From contig NZ_RAVT01000053.1 of the NCBI RefSeq assembly GCF_013464915.1, positions 1,497-43,221 on the forward strand: a DNA stretch of 41,725 bases, in the 5' to 3' direction. This DNA comes from Stenotrophomonas maltophilia (GTDB taxonomy: Bacteria; Pseudomonadota; Gammaproteobacteria; Xanthomonadales; Xanthomonadaceae). Shown piece by piece: positions 1-7,652 of this stretch. Within the stretch, counting starts at the first letter, position 1; each line of letters starts with the position of its first letter. Both the position numbers and the translations under genes were made by a program. Below the pieces are notes generated by a model that saw nothing but the letters and a program-made list of their open reading frames with translations, did no database searches and was not told the DNA's origin.

Positions 1-66
1 GGCCGGCAACCCCATGAACGCCGCACGCAACCTGCAGGTGCCGGCCATCGGCCGGCACTGCTGCTA
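1..66. repeat. SMAG/REP palindrome, partial dimer
   Basis: A perfect 9-bp stem GTGCCGGCC/GGCCGGCAC with a 3-nt loop lies at 38-58 and is followed by a CTAC-like end. The first ten bases look like the inner arm of a facing partner cut off by the window edge; the same layout occurs complete at 31329-31405. The stop codon of the neighbouring minus-strand gene (64-66) falls at the edge of the element. Confidence 0.8.
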
Positions 67-348
67 CAACTTCAACATCATCCGCAGCAGGTACATCAGC
101 AGCGGCAGCGCACTCATCACCGCGCCAGCAATACCGATCCACGGCCAGCGCTCTCCACGCACGCGCGAGGCCACTGCCAGGCCGCCGCCCACCAGCGCCG
201 CACCCAGCACGCCCACGCCCAGTCCGGCGGCCATGCCATTGCCGCCCGCGGCCACTGCTGCCTGCGCGGCCAACGTGCCAGCCCCCCAACCCACAGCGAT
301 CCCCAGCCAACTGCCCACGCCGCACCACGGTGCCTTGCCCTGCGCCAT
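64..348 (-). CDS. Small three-helix membrane protein
   Basis: A 94-aa protein with no family I recognise. It has three hydrophobic stretches (about residues 12-33, 38-60 and 70-89) rich in Gly and Ala, separated by a short basic loop (SRVRGER), so it should be a small inner-membrane protein. It is transcribed away from the lipoprotein gene at 440 and the two share the intervening 90 bp as promoter space. The 3' end abuts a SMAG palindrome. The overlapping frames show no protein-like pattern. Function unknown. Confidence 0.6.
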   Translation of the reverse strand: MAQGKAPWCGVGSWLGIAVGWGAGTLAAQAAVAAGGNGMAAGLGVGVLGAALVGGGLAVASRVRGERWPWIGIAGAVMSALPLLMYLLRMMLKL

Positions 349-439
349 CCGAAAACCCCTTTGTTCTTGCCGAATTTCTGTACGGGCCGTGCCCGCATGC
401 TGCCTACACTAGCCGCACCTGCCCCTGTAGGGACATCCC

Positions 440-856
440 ATGCGCACGCTCCGCCTGCTGCTGCCCGGTGCCCTCGTGCTGCTCACCGCCTGTGGGGGTG
501 ACGCCGGGCTTCCGTTCTCCGCCGATCCGATGCAGGGCTGTTTCGCCACCAGCGGGCGCAAACCGGCCGACTTCCGCATCGAAAGGGAGGGTGGCCAGTA
601 CTTCGTTTCCTTCAGTCGCGGCGACCAGTGGCAGCGCGAACCCAACGCCCTGCACAAAGCCTCCCGCAGCGAAATCAGCCGCTACTTCCGCGATGACGCC
701 GAACAGATCGACGAGGCGCTGATCCGCATGGCCGGCGGCTTCGGCATCTTCCACTTCAACAAAGGCGCGACGCTGAAGGGCAAGGCCAGTGATAGCGACT
801 ACATGGCGCTGATGCTGATCGGGGCCGGGCCGGTGTATGCGGTGAAGTGCCCGTAG
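440..856 (+). CDS. Hypothetical lipoprotein, 138 aa
   Basis: The N-terminus is a classic lipoprotein signal: hydrophobic core then LLTAC with the acylated cysteine at residue 18. A GGG-like spacer follows, then a mature domain of about 115 residues ending in a Cys (VKCP) that could pair with the Cys of QGCFATSG. A ribosome site AGGGA lies about 7 bases before the ATG. No family recognised. It should sit in the periplasm anchored to a membrane. It is divergent from the small membrane protein gene and is followed after 69 bp by another small exported protein. Confidence 0.75.
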   Translation: MRTLRLLLPGALVLLTACGGDAGLPFSADPMQGCFATSGRKPADFRIEREGGQYFVSFSRGDQWQREPNALHKASRSEISRYFRDDAEQIDEALIRMAGGFGIFHFNKGATLKGKASDSDYMALMLIGAGPVYAVKCP

Positions 857-925
857 GATGCAATGATTCTGATGGCGGCTCAGGGCACTATGGGCACATC
901 CTGTCTTCTTTGAGGAGCGATGCCA

Positions 926-1249
926 ATGCTGCTTTTTCTGCTGCTTGCGGCAAGCGCGCCGAAGACGCAGGGGGCCTATGACGAAGTCCGGCAGCTGCCC
1001 GATGGCCAGACCCTGATCATGCGCACCCTGGACTGGGATCTCGGCGATGGTCGCCACGAGCGCGTTACCGTGCATTGGCTGCTGCAGGAAGACGGCAGCC
1101 TGCGCTACGACTTTGATCGGCAGCCACCGGAAACCCAGGACGTCCATCGTCGGTCGTGCGCCCGCGTAGGCATGCAGCCATCGCGTGGCGTCGGCATGCT
1201 CTCGGGGGAAGGCACCACACACGGCTACAGCTGCACCAGCCAGCTGTAG
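926..1249 (+). CDS. Small exported protein, stop codon from SMAG
   Basis: A 107-aa protein beginning with a short hydrophobic signal (MLLFLLLAASAP), then a polar domain with two late cysteines (SCARVG, YSCTSQL) that could form a disulfide. There are two ATGs, at 920 and 926; the GAGGAG ribosome site at 912-917 is too close to the first and well placed for the second, so 926 is preferred. The TAG stop at 1247-1249 is the GTAG head of a SMAG palindrome, so the present C-terminus may have been set by that insertion. Function unknown. Confidence 0.6.
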   Translation: MLLFLLLAASAPKTQGAYDEVRQLPDGQTLIMRTLDWDLGDGRHERVTVHWLLQEDGSLRYDFDRQPPETQDVHRRSCARVGMQPSRGVGMLSGEGTTHGYSCTSQL

Positions 1250-1304
1250 CGCCGAGCCCACGCTCGGCGCCTCCCGTCTACATCCACGCATGGCGTGGAT
1301 CTAC
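1246..1304. repeat. SMAG palindromes (two types)
   Basis: GTAG followed by the 8-bp stem CGCCGAGC/GCTCGGCG (1250-1269), then a second palindrome ATCCACGC/GCGTGGAT (1282-1300) flanked by CTAC. An ATG at 1290 inside it is a spurious start for the downstream methyltransferase. Confidence 0.8.
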
Positions 1305-1376
1305 TGCAGCAGCCACACGTGGCCCCTGCAACAGCTGCGGTACCATGCCCTCCCCCGAACCGCCCCGGTACCCGCC

Positions 1377-2219
1377 GTGCCCCATTACACCGGCCCCCTG
1401 CTGACCCGCGACAGCGCCGACACCCTGCGCCGTGCCCATGACAAGGGCGCTGCCGGCTGGCAGGGCTCGCTCGACCTCGGCCGCAGCGAGGACAGCGTGG
1501 CGCTGGATGGCGACGGCTTCCACTTCCGTGGCCAGGCCTACCCGTGGCCGGGCAAGCTGAAGGACCGCACGCTGTACTACTGGGACGGCGAGGAGTTCGC
1601 GCCGATCTCGCGCTACAGCAGCTCGCTGATCAAGCTGGTGCCCACCGAATGGGGCGCACCGACCTTCGAGATCGACGGCATCAAGATGCTGCCGACCTCC
1701 AAGCTGTCACCGTTCGAGGATGCACGCCGCAAGGTTGAGCTGGTCGCCCCGGCCGGCAAGGTCATCCTCGATACCTGCGGTGGCCTGGGCTATTTCGCCG
1801 CCTGCGCGCTGGAGGCCGGTGTCGGCCAGATCCGTTCGTTCGAGAAGAACGCCGACGTGATGTGGCTGCGCACGCTCAACCCGTGGTCACCGGATCCGGA
1901 TTCGGCCGCCGCCGGTGGCCGCCTGCAGTTCAGCCACGGCGATGTCTCGCAGCAGATCGAACAGGTGGCCAGCAACAGTGTCGACGCGATCCTGCACGAC
2001 CCGCCGCGCTTCGGCATCGCCGGCGAACTGTACTCGCAGGTGTTCTACGACCATCTCGCCCGCGTCATCCGCAAGGGCGGCCGGCTGTTCCATTACACCG
2101 GTGCGCCGAACAAGCTGACCAGCGGTCGCGATGTGCCGCGCGAAGTGGCCAAACGCCTGGAAAAGGCTGGCTTCAAGGCCGAGCTGGCGCTTGATGGCGT
2201 GCTGGCCGTCAAGCGCTGA
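1377..2219 (+). CDS. SAM-dependent methyltransferase
   Basis: A 280-aa protein with a Rossmann-type methyltransferase core. Motif I is DTCGGLGY at residues 132-139, the acidic end of the next strand is FEKN (about 155-158), and the post-motif segment is HDPPRFG near residue 209, of the kind found in RNA and protein methyltransferases using a DPPY-like loop. The first 110 residues form a separate domain with no clear match. The frame is open from 1185, but that stretch crosses SMAG repeats; the GTG at 1377 (MPHYTGPL) just precedes the conserved-looking part and is my choice. Substrate cannot be told. It converges on the deacetylase gene, with only 3 bp between stop codons. Confidence 0.8.
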   Translation: MPHYTGPLLTRDSADTLRRAHDKGAAGWQGSLDLGRSEDSVALDGDGFHFRGQAYPWPGKLKDRTLYYWDGEEFAPISRYSSSLIKLVPTEWGAPTFEIDGIKMLPTSKLSPFEDARRKVELVAPAGKVILDTCGGLGYFAACALEAGVGQIRSFEKNADVMWLRTLNPWSPDPDSAAAGGRLQFSHGDVSQQIEQVASNSVDAILHDPPRFGIAGELYSQVFYDHLARVIRKGGRLFHYTGAPNKLTSGRDVPREVAKRLEKAGFKAELALDGVLAVKR

Positions 2220-2222
2220 GCT

Positions 2223-3191
2223 TCATTCCGAGTCTACTTTCGCCAGCTTCATCACCCACGCCGGCACCACCGGCTCACCGGCGTAGAAGTCCTTCGGCTT
2301 CTTCTCCGCCATCGCCCAGCGATGCAGCCAGCTCGGGCCGTAACGTCCGTTGTAACCCTCGGCGCCACGCGCGTAAGCAGGATCGCGCATCGCCTCATCC
2401 AGAGATACAAAGCGATAGCCGCGGCGCTTGGTAGCCGCCACCAGTTCGGCGAAGGTGGCTGCATTGAGTTCGTTGGCATGCATCAGCCAGACCTGCGGCA
2501 GCGCATGGCCCAGCAGCGCCTGCGACTGCTTCTCGTAGTAGTCCAGCTTGTTCAGCATGTAGGGCACATAGCCCTTGCGCAGCTGCGCCAGCGTCGCCTC
2601 GCGTGCCGGGGAATCGGGCTGCTCGTTCATCACGTTGGCGTAGGCGAACGCCCAGACCCACTCGCCGTTGTCGACGGTCACCGGCGCCACGCGGTAGCCG
2701 TGATCCTGGAAGAAAGCGCCCATCTGCGCGCGTTCTTCCGGCGTGCGCCCGGCGCGCAGGTAGGGATGGCGCATCCACTGCGGCTTCAGGCCGCGCTCGG
2801 CCAGCAGCGGCCGCAGCACTGTCTCACCGCGCAGGAAATCCTGCTGGAACGCAGGCACACCCTTGGCGTTCAGATCCATGTGCGAATACGTGTGGTTGCC
2901 AAGCACATAGCCGGCGTCCAGCCAGTCGCGCAGCATCTGCACCCGCGCCGGCTGTACCTGGCCGTCCACCTCCAGCTTGTTCCCATTGACGAAACCGACC
3001 ACCGGCACGCCGGCCTGGCGCAGCTGGGCCATCAGCGCTTCGTGCCGCGACTGCAGGTCCGGCGGCACGATCTCGTCCACCCGCGCCCATGGCAGGTCGT
3101 CGATGGTCACCGCAATCCGGCGGTCCACCTCGGCGGCGTGTACCGCCAGCGAGCACAGCAGCAACGGCACAGCACGCAGCAACCAACGCAT
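2223..3191 (-). CDS. Polysaccharide deacetylase, exported
   Basis: A 322-aa NodB-fold (carbohydrate esterase 4) protein with an N-terminal signal peptide ending around AVHAAEV. The metal and catalytic motifs are readable: TIDD (motif 1, base and metal aspartates), HTYSH (motif 2, zinc histidines) and RHPYLRAG (motif 3). It should remove acetyl groups from a periplasmic or surface polysaccharide; which one is not visible. The ATG at 3189-3191 is chosen because AAGGAAG lies upstream and the signal peptide starts there; the longer frame to 3293 adds unlikely sequence. A membrane protein gene lies 70 bp upstream on the same strand and may be co-transcribed. Confidence 0.88.
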   Translation of the reverse strand: MRWLLRAVPLLLCSLAVHAAEVDRRIAVTIDDLPWARVDEIVPPDLQSRHEALMAQLRQAGVPVVGFVNGNKLEVDGQVQPARVQMLRDWLDAGYVLGNHTYSHMDLNAKGVPAFQQDFLRGETVLRPLLAERGLKPQWMRHPYLRAGRTPEERAQMGAFFQDHGYRVAPVTVDNGEWVWAFAYANVMNEQPDSPAREATLAQLRKGYVPYMLNKLDYYEKQSQALLGHALPQVWLMHANELNAATFAELVAATKRRGYRFVSLDEAMRDPAYARGAEGYNGRYGPSWLHRWAMAEKKPKDFYAGEPVVPAWVMKLAKVDSE

Positions 3192-3261
3192 CAGCACTTC
3201 CTTGCAGGGTCGAAGTGCGGACTTTAGCGCGATTGCGGACGCGTGGCCGGTCACACACCCA

Positions 3262-3933
3262 CTATGGGCTGGATGGCTGCGCCTGGCGCTCACGCACGAT
3301 CGCCCGCCACAGCATGAATCCCGCGGCCATCGCCATCAGCATCAATGCGACCAGCACCAGGGCCAGATCATCGGGATTACGCAGCAGCGGGGCATGCTCA
3401 TGGGTGAGGATCTCGAACACCACCCGCTGTGCCTGCGCCAGCGGCAGCCGGCCCTGTTCGCCCAGTTCCACCAGGCATGTCGTTGGGGAAAGCCTGGCTA
3501 CGCTGGTCCATGCCATGTCGTACAGATGCAGTGCTCTGGCGGCCAGCACCAGGATCGCGGCGTGCAACGCCATCAATCCCCAGTTGGCCCGCCGCAGGCG
3601 TCCCGACAGGCGCCCCAGCCGGTAGATGCTGATCGACATCGCGCCCAGCAGCGCCAGCACCACGCCGGCCATCGGAATCCACTGCAGCGGCTGCCACGGC
3701 GCCAACGCCGTGGAACGCGCCAGCAGCTGTTCGGCCACCTGCATGCGCGCGGTGGGATCGGGGCCGCCACAGGCTTCATCCACCGGCTCCAGCAGCAGTC
3801 CCACGCGGTAGTGGAAGAAGCCGGCTGCAAGGGCTACCGCCAGCAGCGCCACCACCTGCAGTACCAGCAGAATCGGGCCAGGACCACAGATACGGCAGAA
3901 GCGGGTAGCAGCAGAGGTCATCGGTTCATCCAT
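3262..3933 (-). CDS. Four-helix membrane protein, unknown
   Basis: A 223-aa protein with four predicted membrane helices (about 20-40, 86-104, 118-137 and 189-212). A loop of about 45 residues lies between helices 1 and 2 and one of about 50 between 3 and 4; the latter holds one Cys. A CRIC motif precedes helix 1. No family recognised. The frame is open much further upstream, but that sequence is not protein-like; starts at 3933 or 3921 fit best, neither with a strong ribosome site. The deacetylase gene follows on the same strand. Confidence 0.65.
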   Translation of the reverse strand: MDEPMTSAATRFCRICGPGPILLVLQVVALLAVALAAGFFHYRVGLLLEPVDEACGGPDPTARMQVAEQLLARSTALAPWQPLQWIPMAGVVLALLGAMSISIYRLGRLSGRLRRANWGLMALHAAILVLAARALHLYDMAWTSVARLSPTTCLVELGEQGRLPLAQAQRVVFEILTHEHAPLLRNPDDLALVLVALMLMAMAAGFMLWRAIVRERQAQPSSP

Positions 3934-4053
3934 GACAACAAAGGACCATCCTAACCAAGCGCTCCCGGGTTGTCGGCGGGCGGATACGACAGCCCACGTC
4001 CGCCCCGGTAGGATGGGGATGAGCATGGATGGCAGTATGCAGAGGTGTTGTGG

Positions 4054-4734
4054 ATGGTCACGCTGTATCTGTGGGTACGAATGCTGTTCCCGTTGCTGGC
4101 GTTCGTGCTCGCCTGGATGCTGCTGTCGCGCCTGATCAAGGCTCGCGTGGCACGCCTTCCGCGCGTTCCATTGAACCTGCCGGAACACAGCAGCAGCCCA
4201 CGCAGGAAGGATCGGCGCATCTACGCGCGCAAGCTGCGGCGCAAGCCGGGCCTGCGCACCGCCACTCACCCGGCCACCGCGCCGCGGAGCTGGAACCTTG
4301 CGGCGGTGATCGTTTCACTCTGCGCGCTGATCGCCGCCGTACTTGTCATGCCGGATGGCGCGCGCTTCCAGGTTATGGTCGAGAGCCTTACCGGCTACCC
4401 GGCCACCCTTGCTGAAGTACACGTTCCCGCTGCAAGGCAGACACTTGTGCTGCAGGCCTGGCAGCCCACGCTGGTGCAGCTCTCACAGCCGGTAACGATG
4501 CGCTACCCGATCGGGCGCACCGGCGGCGAGCATGACGCGCACGCCAAGCTACCGGTACAGGTGAGGCATCGGGGTGATCGACTGCAGGTGGCTGTGGCCG
4601 TGCCGGTGGACTCCGAGCTGCTGCGTGCAGAGCTTGCGCGCCTGGCGGGGCTGCCGGTTGAGGCTATCACCGTCCGCCAGAACAGGATCTCACCCTGGCT
4701 GGAACCCGGCTGGAAGCCGCTGGCCGACCTGTAG
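4054..4734 (+). CDS. Two-helix membrane protein, stop from SMAG
   Basis: A 226-aa protein of unknown family. An N-terminal membrane helix (about residues 5-25) is followed by a basic cytoplasmic stretch, then a second helix (NLAAVIVSLCALIAAVLVM) and a C-terminal domain of about 130 residues, probably periplasmic. The frame could also start at GTG 4045, but AGAGG sits 9 bases before ATG 4054. The stop TAG (4732-4734) is the head of a SMAG palindrome, as for the gene ending at 1249. Confidence 0.65.
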   Translation: MVTLYLWVRMLFPLLAFVLAWMLLSRLIKARVARLPRVPLNLPEHSSSPRRKDRRIYARKLRRKPGLRTATHPATAPRSWNLAAVIVSLCALIAAVLVMPDGARFQVMVESLTGYPATLAEVHVPAARQTLVLQAWQPTLVQLSQPVTMRYPIGRTGGEHDAHAKLPVQVRHRGDRLQVAVAVPVDSELLRAELARLAGLPVEAITVRQNRISPWLEPGWKPLADL

Positions 4735-4820
4735 AGCCGAGCCCACGCTCGTCTGCTGCAGTAGCTCCACGCCATGCGTGGATGGATGCAGAGCGGAGCC
4801 GAGCATGGCTCGGCACTACA
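4731..4820. repeat. SMAG palindrome cluster
   Basis: GTAG plus GAGCCGAGC/GCTCG arms at the left, a central CTCCACGCCATGCGTGGA-like palindrome, and an inverted unit ending in CTAC at 4816-4819. This is a facing pair with an extra unit between. It separates the two-helix membrane protein gene from the convergent 57-aa gene. Confidence 0.8.
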
Positions 4821-4822
4821 GA

Positions 4823-4996
4823 TCACGATCCGCGCGGCAGCTTTGCGGCCCACATGTTGTCCACCAGATTGGGATAACGCCGCCCGTTCTCTTCCGCGCG
4901 CTGCCGCGCTGCCGCCTTCTGCGCAGGCGACAACGGCTGCGAGGTCTGGCCCTTGGGATTGGGCTTCTTCCACGGGGGCATCTTCGGTTCACGCAT
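4823..4996 (-). CDS. Small 57-aa basic protein
   Basis: ATG at 4994-4996 to TGA at 4823-4825. The product begins MREPKMPPWKKPNPKGQ and continues with an Ala/Arg/Gln helix (SPAQKAAARQRAEENGRRYP) and an end VDNMWAAKLPRGS. The even spread of Lys, Pro and Arg and its position 9 bp after the hydrolase gene on the same strand support a real gene translated from the same mRNA. No signal peptide or membrane helix. Function unknown; the tail motif YPNLVDNMWA looks conserved-domain-like but I cannot name it. Confidence 0.65.
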   Translation of the reverse strand: MREPKMPPWKKPNPKGQTSQPLSPAQKAAARQRAEENGRRYPNLVDNMWAAKLPRGS

Positions 4997-5005
4997 GGCC
5001 GCAGC

Positions 5006-5818
5006 TTACCGCTTCAGGAAGTTCAGCAGCGCCAGATTGAAGTGGTCGGCATGGCTCGTGTTGCAGCCATGCGGTGCGCCTTCAAGGATCACCACCTCGC
5101 TGCCCGCAATCGCCTGATGCGTTCGCTGCCCGGAACCTTCAAACGGCACGATCGCGTCGCTGTCACCGTGCAGGATCAAGGTTGGCACCGTGATCTTCTT
5201 CAGGTCTTCGCGGAAGTCGGTGGTAGCAAACACCTTCATGCACCCCAACGCTGCGTTCTGGTCGGATTGGTGGCACAGCGCGATCGCCGCCTGGCGCGTT
5301 TCTTCGGTCACCATCAACTGGCCATGGGCACTGAAGAAATCCCTGGTGAAACCATCGAAGAACGCCTCGCGATCCTTTTCCAGACCACTGCGCATTTCGT
5401 CAGCCTTGTCCTGGGTCAGCGGGCCTTCCGGATTGTCGTCGCTGCGCAGCAGGAACGGCGGCACCGCTGCGGCAAACACCACGCTGTGCAGACGATCCTG
5501 GCCATGGTTGGCCACGTAACGCGCCACCTCGCCACCGCCCATCGAGAAGCCGACCAGGGTGACGTCGCGCAGGTCACGTTCCTCGATCAACCCGGCCAGG
5601 TCTGCCGCCAGCGTGTCGTAGTCATAGCCCTCGGCCGGCTTGTCGGAACGGCCGAAGCCGCGGCGGTCGTAGCTGATCACCCGGTGCTGGGCGTCGCGCA
5701 GGATCGACACCTGCTGTTTCCAGGCATCGGCGGACAGCGGCCAGCCGTGGATCAGGATGACCGGGCGGCCGTCGCCACCGGTGTCTTCAACGTGCAGGCG
5801 GATGCGGGAAGCAGGCAT
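5006..5818 (-). CDS. Alpha/beta hydrolase, non-haem peroxidase type
   Basis: A 270-aa hydrolase close to bacterial cofactor-free chloroperoxidases. HGWPLS forms the oxyanion region near residue 25, the nucleophile serine is in GFSMGG, the acid is in HGDSD and the histidine in GAPHG, so the triad is complete. The length fits the family. No signal peptide, so cytoplasmic. The ATG at 5818 starts MPASRIRLHVED, which fits the family; the open frame upstream to 5923 is not protein-like. A 57-aa gene follows after 9 bp. The natural substrate is unknown: these proteins often act as esterases, and peroxidase activity may be incidental. Confidence 0.88.
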   Translation of the reverse strand: MPASRIRLHVEDTGGDGRPVILIHGWPLSADAWKQQVSILRDAQHRVISYDRRGFGRSDKPAEGYDYDTLAADLAGLIEERDLRDVTLVGFSMGGGEVARYVANHGQDRLHSVVFAAAVPPFLLRSDDNPEGPLTQDKADEMRSGLEKDREAFFDGFTRDFFSAHGQLMVTEETRQAAIALCHQSDQNAALGCMKVFATTDFREDLKKITVPTLILHGDSDAIVPFEGSGQRTHQAIAGSEVVILEGAPHGCNTSHADHFNLALLNFLKR

Positions 5819-6039
5819 GGGAACTCCTGTGGAAGGGGAGGATCTCAGGCTAGTGGCCACCCCCTGTGAGGGCCGTGAGGGAATCGCCGGCGGCCATGAC
5901 ACCGTCTGCACAGCCCACGCCACCCGGCCGATCCACCGATGCAGGCATTCACTCCCTGGAAATCCCGTTTCGTCGCAGGGCGGCTGCGGCGCCCAGCGTG
6001 CCGTGCGAGCCTGCGTGAATCCCGCCCTGGAGCCTTGCC

Positions 6040-6522
6040 ATGCTGCTGCTCACCCTGCCCCTGCTTGCTGCCGGCCTGGCCGCTACGCCGAACACCACCG
6101 AGACCCTGCGCGAGCAGATCCGCCAGGCCGATGCGCAGCTGTTCGCTGCCGCATTCGATGACTGCGATGCCGACAAGGCCGCGGCCATGACCACTGAAGA
6201 CATGGAATTCTTCCATGACAAGGCGGGCAAGACCGCCAGCAAGCGCGACGACTTCCGCCGCAGCGTAGCCGCGCTGTGCGAGAGCACCCGCGCCAACCAC
6301 ACCCACCTGCGCCGCGAACTGGTGGAGAGCTCGCTGCAGGTGTTTCCGCTGCACGACGATCGCGCCCTGGAGATCGGCGACCACCGCTTCCATGAGCGTG
6401 ATGCAAAGGGCGTCGAGCACTGGACCGGCCAGGCCCGCTTCATCCAGGTCTGGCGCCGCGTGGACGGGCGCTGGTTGGCCGAGCGGGTGATCAGCTACGA
6501 CCATCGGCCGGCAGCGAAATGA
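6040..6522 (+). CDS. Exported DUF4440/NTF2-like protein
   Basis: A 160-aa protein with a short signal peptide (MLLLTLPLLAAGLA) and a single NTF2-like domain: an N-terminal helix LREQIRQADAQLFAAAFD, a strand MTTEDMEFFHDKAGKT, and late strands ending RFIQVWRRVDGRWLAERVISYDH, a typical DUF4440/SnoaL-like ending. These small cone-shaped domains bind ligands or carry out simple isomerase-type chemistry; here the ligand is unknown and the site is periplasmic. GGAG lies 7 bases before the ATG. It faces away from the hydrolase gene. Confidence 0.75.
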   Translation: MLLLTLPLLAAGLAATPNTTETLREQIRQADAQLFAAAFDDCDADKAAAMTTEDMEFFHDKAGKTASKRDDFRRSVAALCESTRANHTHLRRELVESSLQVFPLHDDRALEIGDHRFHERDAKGVEHWTGQARFIQVWRRVDGRWLAERVISYDHRPAAK

Positions 6523-6562
6523 ACCCGTCGGTCAGTGCTCACTCACCCCGACCAGGGGCATT

Positions 6563-7582
6563 TCAGCCCACGGCCTCCTCCAGATCGCGGGCATAGTAGC
6601 TCGCTGCCTGGGCCAACTCCGCGCCGATAGCGTCGCACAGGTGCGATGGGGACTCGACCCGCACGTTGCTTCCGAAGCCCATCAGCCACCACCGCAGGGT
6701 CTGGTCGTCCTCCACCGTAGCGCGCAGCCGGATCCACCCATCGCCCAGGTCACTGATCGCCTGATCGTCCGACAGGGGCGTCTCCCTGAGATGCTCCGCG
6801 GCCTTCGCCCGGAAGCGGGCCTCCAGCACGATGCGTCCTTGCCCCTGGAACGCGGTGGCGGTGGTCGTCGCATAGCGCTGGAAGTCGAAGTCCGGCAGGC
6901 TCCTTGCCTCCATTTCCAGCACCCGGGTTCCACTCAGGCGATGCAACGCCAGGTGGCGGATGTCCGTATAGTCCCGCAGCATGCAGACGAGGTACTGCGC
7001 AGAACCGCGCATCAGCAGCCCCAGAGGATGCATGATCATCTCCTTGGACTCGTCCCTGCCTTTGCTGCGATACCAGCCTGACAGACAGCGTCGGGATGCC
7101 AATGCCCTGTGGACATCCACCTGTACGGCCGTTTCCACCTCGGGGGCAAGCAGGTTCAGGCCCGTTGGCAGGATCGCGGTCCTGCTGGCCCACTCCGCCC
7201 AGCCCGAGGTCGAGACTTCCGCCCGCGCCATGTCGAACACGGGCATCAGCTCATTCATGGCCGTTGCCGGGAGCAGCTGACGCAGATGTGCATGCGAAAG
7301 CAGCAGTGCAACGCTCTGCGAAATCGACAGCCTGGGCGTGAAGGCGAAGTTCGCTTCCCTGGACCAACTCCAGCCAAAGGGCTTTTCACTGTCATCGGCA
7401 ATGAGCTGGAACCGCGCGGACAGGTTCTGGAGATCCCGCTCGATGGTGCGGCTGCTGGTCCTGAAGCCCAGCGGCTCCAGATTCTCCAGTATCTGCCTGA
7501 CCGATATCCTGCGCGGGGCGCGCGGGATCATGCGCAGCATCTCCCACTGCCGCATCAACGTGTCGTTCGAACGGATCTTCAT
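6563..7582 (-). CDS. WYL-domain transcriptional regulator
   Basis: A 339-aa regulator. Residues 1-60 form a winged helix-turn-helix of the HTH_11/DeoR type (RTSSRTIERDLQNLSARF is the recognition part). The WYL domain spans about 150-225, with SGWYRSKG, HPLGLLMRG and YLVCMLRDYTDIRHLALHR, and a WCX-type C-terminal domain follows (about 250-335, with a WWLMGFG segment). WYL regulators sense small ligands or nucleic acid and often control phage-defence operons. The ATG at 7582 follows GGAAG. The gene is last in a minus-strand run after the glycine-zipper genes, with a hairpin (7617-7643) between, so it is probably expressed partly by read-through and may regulate that run. Confidence 0.85.
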   Translation of the reverse strand: MKIRSNDTLMRQWEMLRMIPRAPRRISVRQILENLEPLGFRTSSRTIERDLQNLSARFQLIADDSEKPFGWSWSREANFAFTPRLSISQSVALLLSHAHLRQLLPATAMNELMPVFDMARAEVSTSGWAEWASRTAILPTGLNLLAPEVETAVQVDVHRALASRRCLSGWYRSKGRDESKEMIMHPLGLLMRGSAQYLVCMLRDYTDIRHLALHRLSGTRVLEMEARSLPDFDFQRYATTTATAFQGQGRIVLEARFRAKAAEHLRETPLSDDQAISDLGDGWIRLRATVEDDQTLRWWLMGFGSNVRVESPSHLCDAIGAELAQAASYYARDLEEAVG

Positions 7583-7616
7583 ATCAATCTTCCCTTCCAG
7601 AGCCGACAGCGAGCAA

Positions 7617-7643
7617 GAGCCCCACCAGAACGGCGTGGGGCTC
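7617..7643 (-). terminator. Hairpin between glycine-zipper gene and WYL gene
   Basis: A perfect 9-bp stem GAGCCCCAC/GTGGGGCTC with a 9-nt loop, read on the minus strand just after the 341-aa gene stop. The T-run after it is weak (TTGCT), so it may act as a leaky terminator or an RNA-stabilising hairpin. Only 34 bp separate it from the WYL start codon. Confidence 0.55.
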
Positions 7644-7652
7644 CGCCCATCG

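Noticed and set aside
1185..1376. Longer N-terminus for the methyltransferase
   Set aside because: The extension is encoded by the end of the previous gene and SMAG palindromes, including an ATG inside a repeat.
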